Source: Flavobacteriales bacterium UBA6969
GTDB lineage: Bacteria; Bacteroidota; Bacteroidia; Flavobacteriales_D; Sanyastnellaceae
Length of the DNA: 10,198 nucleotides
Direction: 5' to 3'
Assembly: GCA_002448555.1 (NCBI GenBank)
Contig: DJYV01000068.1
Coordinates: 520 to 10,717 of the forward strand
Part shown: in pieces, positions 6,307 to 10,198 of the stretch
Numbering within the stretch: position 1 is the first letter of the stretch
Layout: the number at the start of each line of letters is the position of its first letter
Notes under the pieces: generated by a model
Databases searched by the model: none
What the model was told of the DNA's origin: nothing
The model's input: the letters and a program-made list of their open reading frames with translations, nothing else
Made by a program: the position numbers and the translations under genes

Positions 6307-7254
6307 GTGCAGTTCGAGGTCACCATCCTTGGTTGTGGGGCAGCCACTCCGACACTTCAGCATGCACCAACCTCTCAGGCCATCAATTGGCACGGGAAAT
6401 GGATTATGCTGGACTGCGGTGAAGGGCTCCAGACCAACCTTAGGAAGTACAAAATCCCGCTGCAAAAAATTGAGCTCATTTGCATTTCGCATCTCCACGG
6501 TGATCATGTGCTTGGTTTGATTGGCTTGTTGGGAAGCATGAATTTGTTTGGACGCGAGCGTTCACTAAAGATTGCAGGTCCATCGGCCATCGTGGAATTT
6601 GTGACCCGCTCACTGGAACTCACCCACACCCACACCCGTTTTCCCATTGAATTCATTGATTGCAGCGGGCTGGGGGATGAACCTGTGATGACGTGGGGGG
6701 AGAACACGGTGCGCGCATTTCCCGTAAAGCATCGAATTCCCGCTTACGGCTTCAACTTCGAACACCGTCCAAGTATCCAGCGATTGCGGAAAGACAGCAT
6801 CGGTGCAAAAGGGCTTCAACGGAGTGAGATATTGAAATTAAAGGCCGGCGAAGATGTTGTACGAGATAACGGTGAAGTCATTCGCGTGCAGGATCACTGT
6901 GAACCACTCAAACCGCCCATTCGATACGTCTACAGTGGCGACACACGACCATGTGATGCAGTTCGAACCGCAGCGAAGAATGCCGATGTCCTTTACCACG
7001 AATCCACCTTCTTGCACGACCTAAAGGCAACAGCCAAATCAACAGGTCACAGCACAGCACAGCAAGCAGCAATCTTGGGGAACGAAGCTGGTGTCCACCT
7101 CCTTGTCCTGGGACATCTCTCCTCACGGTACCGAGATGAACATCGGGTACTTGAAGAAGCGCAACGCCATCACCCGAACGCTTGCTTGGCCAACGAAGGA
7201 ATGCGCATTCGAATGGTTCTAGGAGAAAAGCCATCTGTCCATTATTTGGAATGA
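6307..7254 (+). CDS. rnz: Ribonuclease Z (tRNA 3' endonuclease)
   Basis: RNase Z (EC 3.1.26.11), 315 aa, short form. It is a cytoplasmic metallo-beta-lactamase-fold endonuclease that removes 3' trailers from tRNA precursors. The zinc signature SHLHGDH is at 61-67 (ligands His62, His64, Asp66, His67). His142 (VKHRIPAYGF), Asp212 (YSGDTRP) and His270 (LGHLSSRY) complete the ligand set. The HEST motif (231-234) matches the family's HEAT-type catalytic motif. The start must be the GTG at 6307, because an in-frame TGA lies at 6301-6303 and the protein begins at once with the family N-terminus FEVTILGCGAATPT. It lies 27 nt after the preceding gene with no promoter visible between. Its last codons carry the promoter and inverted repeat of the next gene. 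Confidence 0.95.
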   Translation: MQFEVTILGCGAATPTLQHAPTSQAINWHGKWIMLDCGEGLQTNLRKYKIPLQKIELICISHLHGDHVLGLIGLLGSMNLFGRERSLKIAGPSAIVEFVTRSLELTHTHTRFPIEFIDCSGLGDEPVMTWGENTVRAFPVKHRIPAYGFNFEHRPSIQRLRKDSIGAKGLQRSEILKLKAGEDVVRDNGEVIRVQDHCEPLKPPIRYVYSGDTRPCDAVRTAAKNADVLYHESTFLHDLKATAKSTGHSTAQQAAILGNEAGVHLLVLGHLSSRYRDEHRVLEEAQRHHPNACLANEGMRIRMVLGEKPSVHYLE

Positions 7255-7263
7255 TTCCAAATA
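7243..7263. repeat. Perfect inverted repeat, candidate operator
   Basis: TATTTGGAAT (7243-7252) is followed by one central G (7253) and its exact reverse complement ATTCCAAATA (7254-7263). The repeat covers the rnz stop codon (7252-7254) and contains the -33 TTTG (7245-7248) of the response-regulator promoter. The single-base centre and lack of a T tract fit a dimeric protein-binding site better than a terminator, though an 8-bp hairpin with a 5-nt loop is possible. Confidence 0.6.
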
Positions 7264-7273
7264 GATACCTTTG
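7245..7273 (+). promoter_or_regulatory. Response-regulator promoter (Bacteroidota-type)
   Basis: TTTG (7245-7248), a 17-nt spacer and TACCTTTG (7266-7273) match the TTG-N17-23-TAnnTTTG consensus fully. The ATG at 7279 follows the -7 box by only 5 nt, so the transcript would be leaderless or nearly so. Confidence 0.7.
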
Positions 7274-7278
7274 CACCC

Positions 7279-7953
7279 ATGCAGGGCACCATTGTCATCG
7301 CTGATAGCAGTCCGGTCTTCCGCCATGGGCTGGAACAAATTCTGCTGAAACGTGGAAACGACACGACCGTGGTACACGCGGAAAGTGGAGAAGAACTGCA
7401 GGCAGTGCTCACTCCGAATGCACCCGAATTGGTCATCATTGATTGCATGGCACCCAAATTCAGCGTGGACGACGTGCTCGCTTGTCAGCGTGTGCACCCC
7501 GGACTGAAAATGCTTGCCATCACTGCAGCGCATAGTGGACAAAGCATCGTGCATGCACTGAGGGCCGGTATCACGAGCTACGTGAAGAAAGACTGCAGCA
7601 TGGAGGAAGTGTTGGAGGCGATCGACGAAACAAGCGCTGGCGGTACGTTTTTTTGCGGTCAGATTCTCGCTGCAATCGAGGCGGACAGCATACCCGTTGA
7701 CGATTTGGAGTCCGCAGACGCATCGTGTGACCCCATTGTACTCTCCAACCGCGAAATTGAAGTGCTCACCCTGATTTCAGAGGGATTGACCAACGTGCAA
7801 ATCGCGGACAAGCTCTTCTTGTCCAGCCACACGGTGAACACCCACCGAAAAAACATCATGCAAAAGTTGCGGGTGAACAACACAGCCGCCATGGTGATGT
7901 ACGCCGTCAAGTCGGGGTTTGTAAGCCCCAACCGATTTCTGTTTCATCAATAG
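7279..7953 (+). CDS. NarL/LuxR-family response regulator with atypical receiver
   Basis: A 224-aa two-domain transcription factor. Residues 1-120 are a receiver domain: IVIADSSPVFRHGLEQIL (5-22), probable phospho-acceptor Asp55 in LVIIDCMAP, Thr82 in MLAITAA and Lys104 in YVKKD. Residues about 153-216 are a LuxR-type helix-turn-helix (LSNREIEVLTLISEGLTNVQ, then LSSHTVNTHRKNIMQKL), which binds DNA as a dimer. The receiver is unusual. The acidic pair that binds Mg is reduced to a single Asp9 followed by Ser, and the usual D-x-x-M-P after the acceptor is DCMAP. Asp55, Thr82 and Lys104 remain, so phosphorylation is possible but not assured. No histidine kinase is adjacent. The gene has its own promoter, overlapped by an inverted repeat that could be an autoregulatory site. 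Confidence 0.9.
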   Translation: MQGTIVIADSSPVFRHGLEQILLKRGNDTTVVHAESGEELQAVLTPNAPELVIIDCMAPKFSVDDVLACQRVHPGLKMLAITAAHSGQSIVHALRAGITSYVKKDCSMEEVLEAIDETSAGGTFFCGQILAAIEADSIPVDDLESADASCDPIVLSNREIEVLTLISEGLTNVQIADKLFLSSHTVNTHRKNIMQKLRVNNTAAMVMYAVKSGFVSPNRFLFHQ

Positions 7954-7980
7954 TTAAAACTGGCCAAATGGCCCGTCCGA

Positions 7981-8012
7981 TTTGGACAATGGTGTCGAAA
8001 AACCGACTTTTG
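7981..8012 (+). promoter_or_regulatory. Probable ilvE promoter
   Basis: TTTG (7981-7984), a 20-nt spacer and GACTTTTG (8005-8012) match the Bacteroidota promoter with one mismatch (G for the first T of TAnnTTTG). As at the rpsA and response-regulator promoters, the -7 box is followed by CAC. Predicted transcription starts near 8018, giving a leader of about 26-29 nt to the ATG pair at 8044/8047. Confidence 0.5.
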
Positions 8013-8043
8013 CACCGTGCTAAATGATAGACGGCAGACTTTG

Positions 8044-9111
8044 ATGATGATAGACACGACCCCTTCCTTTGACATCCACCAGACCGAGACCTCTCGGCTC
8101 TCGCAGGTTGATTTTGACAACCTGGATTTTGGACGTGTATTCTCCGACCACATGTTTGTGATGGAGTACGAAGATGGGAAGTGGCAGCGGGGTAAAATTG
8201 AACCCTACGGTCCGTTTACCATGAGTCCAGCGACGATGGTGTTCCACTACGGACAAGCCATCTTTGAGGGAATGAAAGCGTACCGCTCTGCCAGCGGAGA
8301 TGTGACGTTGTTTCGCCCTGGCAAGAACATTGCACGATTCAATCAATCGGCCACACGGATGTGCATGCCAACGGTCCCTGAAGACATTTTCATGGAGGCC
8401 ATTGCGGCACTCGTGGCGTTGGACAAAGATTGGGTTCCAAGCGGAGAGGATGCATCCTTGTATATTCGCCCCTTCATGATTGCCACCGACTCGTATGTCG
8501 GAGTCAAAGCCAGTGACAAGTACGCTTTTAGCATCTTCACTTGCCCCGTCGGCGCATACTACAAAGGTTCTGTCCGTGTCAAAGTCGAGCGCACATTTAC
8601 CCGCGCAGCTGCAGGAGGTACGGGTTATGCCAAAGCCGCAGGCAACTACGCGGGTTCACTTTATCCATCGAAGCTCGCCCGCGAAGAAGGGTACGATCAG
8701 CTCATTTGGACCGACGCGAAGGAGCACGAATACATCGAAGAAAGCGGAACCATGAATGCAATGTTTGTATTCAATGGGACGCTGGTCTCCCCGAAGACGA
8801 GCGAAACCATCTTGGATGGTGTAACACGTGACTCGGTGCTCCAGTTGGCAAAGGACTTGGGTATTCCCGTGGAGGTACGCCGCATCACGGTGGAAGAATT
8901 GCGACATGGGTTGTCGAATGGGAGCGTCACGGAAGCATTCGGCGTGGGAACAGCCGCTACGATCAAGCCCATTGAGGAAATTGGCATCGACGGCATAAAC
9001 TATCCGTTGGTTGCGAAAAGCACTTCTGTGTCCTCTCAGATGCTCAACGAACTCGATGGGATTCGCCGCGGACGCCTTGAGGACCGACATCACTGGAACA
9101 TTCCCGTTTGA
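8044..9111 (+). CDS. ilvE: Branched-chain amino acid aminotransferase
   Basis: A PLP-dependent fold-type IV aminotransferase (EC 2.6.1.42), 355 aa from this start. It interconverts valine, leucine and isoleucine with their 2-oxo acids using glutamate/2-oxoglutarate. Family blocks are FSDHMFVMEYEDGKW (residues 33-47), FHYGQAIFEGMKAYR (67-81), LYIRPFMIATD (139-149), GGTGYAKAAGNYAGSLYPSK (191-210; PLP lysine probably Lys197), EYIEESGTMNAMFVF (229-243), LDGVTRDSV (257-265) and FGVGTAATIKPI (299-310). It is of the longer, mammalian-like BCAT subgroup used by Bacteroidota. Start choice: the frame opens at a GTG at 8017, but that lies at or before the predicted transcription start. ATG 8044 is therefore preferred, with ATG 8047 equally possible. 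The stop overlaps the probable TTG start of the next gene. Confidence 0.95.
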   Translation: MMIDTTPSFDIHQTETSRLSQVDFDNLDFGRVFSDHMFVMEYEDGKWQRGKIEPYGPFTMSPATMVFHYGQAIFEGMKAYRSASGDVTLFRPGKNIARFNQSATRMCMPTVPEDIFMEAIAALVALDKDWVPSGEDASLYIRPFMIATDSYVGVKASDKYAFSIFTCPVGAYYKGSVRVKVERTFTRAAAGGTGYAKAAGNYAGSLYPSKLAREEGYDQLIWTDAKEHEYIEESGTMNAMFVFNGTLVSPKTSETILDGVTRDSVLQLAKDLGIPVEVRRITVEELRHGLSNGSVTEAFGVGTAATIKPIEEIGIDGINYPLVAKSTSVSSQMLNELDGIRRGRLEDRHHWNIPV

Positions 9112-10198
9112 ACACGATTGGATTCAGCCATATTCCACCGAAGCTAACAGCTGGCACGCTGCACTGGCGCTTCCTTTTTGTTCTTATTTTCTTTGGCCTC
9201 AACTTCGACGGCTTGGCCCAGAAACGTTACCTCACCACAGGAACAGGGGGTACGCCCATGGCGCTTTCAGGCGATTACCGCTCCCTCGGTTGGAATCCTG
9301 GACACCTCACGTTTTCTCCGTTGCTTGAGCCCAACTGGAAATCTGCAGCGGGTGGTATTGAAATCGGCGCACGCGTCAGTTCATCTGTTTTGGAAAGAGA
9401 GGACGTATGGGACGGAATATGGAGCCGAACCGATGGGGAAACCGATGCATGGGACACCAATGAATGGAGTGACTACGTGAATCTGCTGTCCAATGAGCAC
9501 TTCGCTGTCAATGCCGATGTTGTTTCCGCAGCATGGGCGAAAAAATGGAACACCTGGGGCGTGGCATATTCGAACACCCAACACCTCCAGGCGGAAGCGT
9601 TTTTCAGTGATGAAACCTTGGGGCTACTCGTGCAGGGTGGTGCGCCGCAATGGACGTCGTGGTTTGACGCCTTTGTAACAGCCAACGGTGATACAGTGCC
9701 CAATACAGAGGACTTCTCAGCAGAGGACCTTTTGGGATTTATCGGGGGAGTCAACTTCGATGGGGACGCTGTCTTGTCCCAAATTTTGGCCGATACGCGG
9801 CTTGGTTTCTCCTGGCATCGAAGCCATTGCGTTGGTTTATCAAAAGCGTGGCAACTCGGAATGGTCAGGCTTCATACAGGCGCATCGGGGAGGCTGCTGC
9901 TGGGCAACGGGTACTTTTCCATTCAAAATACCGAGGATGGACTGGACGCATTTGGCGCCTTTTCAAATGGATTCAATGTGGCAAGCCTTGCTGCACTTTC
10001 CAGCGGAATTCCTAGTGAATTTGAACAGTTGAGAATGTGGGGGCCTGTGGGGCAAGGATGGGCCATGGACTTCGGCGCAGTGGTTGAATGGGAGAACAAG
10101 GCTTGGGCATCGGCATCGCTCACCGATATCGGAACGATGGAGTGGCGGGGGGAACGGTATAGCTTGAATTCCTTGTTTTCTGAATGGGCCACACCGGT
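9108..10198 (+). CDS. Probable outer-membrane beta-barrel-like protein (DUF5723-like), 3' partial
   Basis: The frame is open from 9081 to the right edge (10198) with no stop, so the 3' end is missing. There is no upstream in-frame ATG before 9258. The best start is TTG at 9108-9110, overlapping the ilvE TGA (9109-9111), because the sequence then supplies a signal peptide: Arg21, hydrophobic FLFVLIFFGL (22-31), and cleavage after GLA (35-37). The mature N-terminus runs into MALSGDYRSLGWNPGHL (51-67), the pattern seen at the start of FadL/PorV-like and DUF5723 barrels in Bacteroidota. Alternating beta-rich segments with many Trp and Gly follow, including WAMDFGAVVEW and ASASLTDIGTMEW near the edge, which resemble DUF5723 strands. 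Role unknown; outer-membrane location is inferred. Starting at ATG 9258 would remove the signal peptide and is unlikely. Confidence 0.7.
   Translation, partial: MNTIGFSHIPPKLTAGTLHWRFLFVLIFFGLNFDGLAQKRYLTTGTGGTPMALSGDYRSLGWNPGHLTFSPLLEPNWKSAAGGIEIGARVSSSVLEREDVWDGIWSRTDGETDAWDTNEWSDYVNLLSNEHFAVNADVVSAAWAKKWNTWGVAYSNTQHLQAEAFFSDETLGLLVQGGAPQWTSWFDAFVTANGDTVPNTEDFSAEDLLGFIGGVNFDGDAVLSQILADTRLGFSWHRSHCVGLSKAWQLGMVRLHTGASGRLLLGNGYFSIQNTEDGLDAFGAFSNGFNVASLAALSSGIPSEFEQLRMWGPVGQGWAMDFGAVVEWENKAWASASLTDIGTMEWRGERYSLNSLFSEWATP

Noticed and set aside
7964..7985. Inverted repeat after the response regulator as a terminator
   Set aside because: The stem is only 6 bp with a 10-nt loop and no T tract follows, so termination is unlikely.
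8017..8043. GTG at 8017 as the ilvE start
   Set aside because: It sits at the predicted transcription start, adds non-conserved residues, and two ATGs follow at 8044 and 8047, just before the conserved region.
9178..9480. Forward open frame overlapping the start of the last gene
   Set aside because: It is out of frame with the signal-peptide and barrel-like frame, rich in Pro/Thr/Arg, and without recognisable features. It is a shadow frame.

Overview
This window reads as chromosomal DNA of a Bacteroidota bacterium, most likely a Flavobacteriales-type lineage with fairly balanced base composition. The evidence is direct. Two proteins end in type IX secretion (T9SS) type A sorting domains. The promoters match the Bacteroidota -7 element TAnnTTTG and no gene depends on a clear Shine-Dalgarno site. 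The S1, PyrR and branched-chain aminotransferase sequences are of the Bacteroidota type. All genes lie on the + strand. No rRNA, tRNA, insertion sequence or CRISPR array is visible.

Layout. Positions 3-1136 hold the 3' part of a secreted protein with two lamin-tail domains and a T9SS tail. A promoter and an 83-nt leader with two hairpins precede rpsA (1268-3526), which encodes ribosomal protein S1 with six S1 repeats and an unusual histone-H1-like Lys/Ala/Pro tail. A strong intrinsic terminator (3548-3578) separates rpsA from a promoter immediately before pyrR (3602-4147). pyrR overlaps pyrB (4144-5076) by ATGA. Next, with short gaps, come a STAS-domain anti-sigma-factor antagonist (5114-5494), a small secreted T9SS cargo protein (5506-6279) and ribonuclease Z (6307-7254, GTG start). 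A promoter embedded in a perfect 10-bp-arm inverted repeat at the rnz stop codon drives a NarL/LuxR-type response regulator (7279-7953). Another promoter precedes the branched-chain aminotransferase ilvE (8044-9111). The window closes inside a probable outer-membrane beta-barrel-type protein (9108 to the right edge). Its probable start is a TTG overlapping the ilvE stop, so an ATG-only search would miss its N-terminus and signal peptide.

How they work together. Most of the window is housekeeping: translation initiation (S1), pyrimidine synthesis and salvage control (PyrR/PyrB), tRNA 3' processing (RNase Z) and branched-chain amino acid metabolism (IlvE). Cell-surface proteins are interspersed, two of them T9SS cargo. 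The STAS protein and the response regulator are signalling proteins with no partner kinase in the window.

I do not see a new defence or mobile system here. The points most worth checking are the inverted repeat over the response-regulator promoter, the structured rpsA leader, the H1-like S1 tail, and the near-leaderless arrangement of pyrR and the response regulator.
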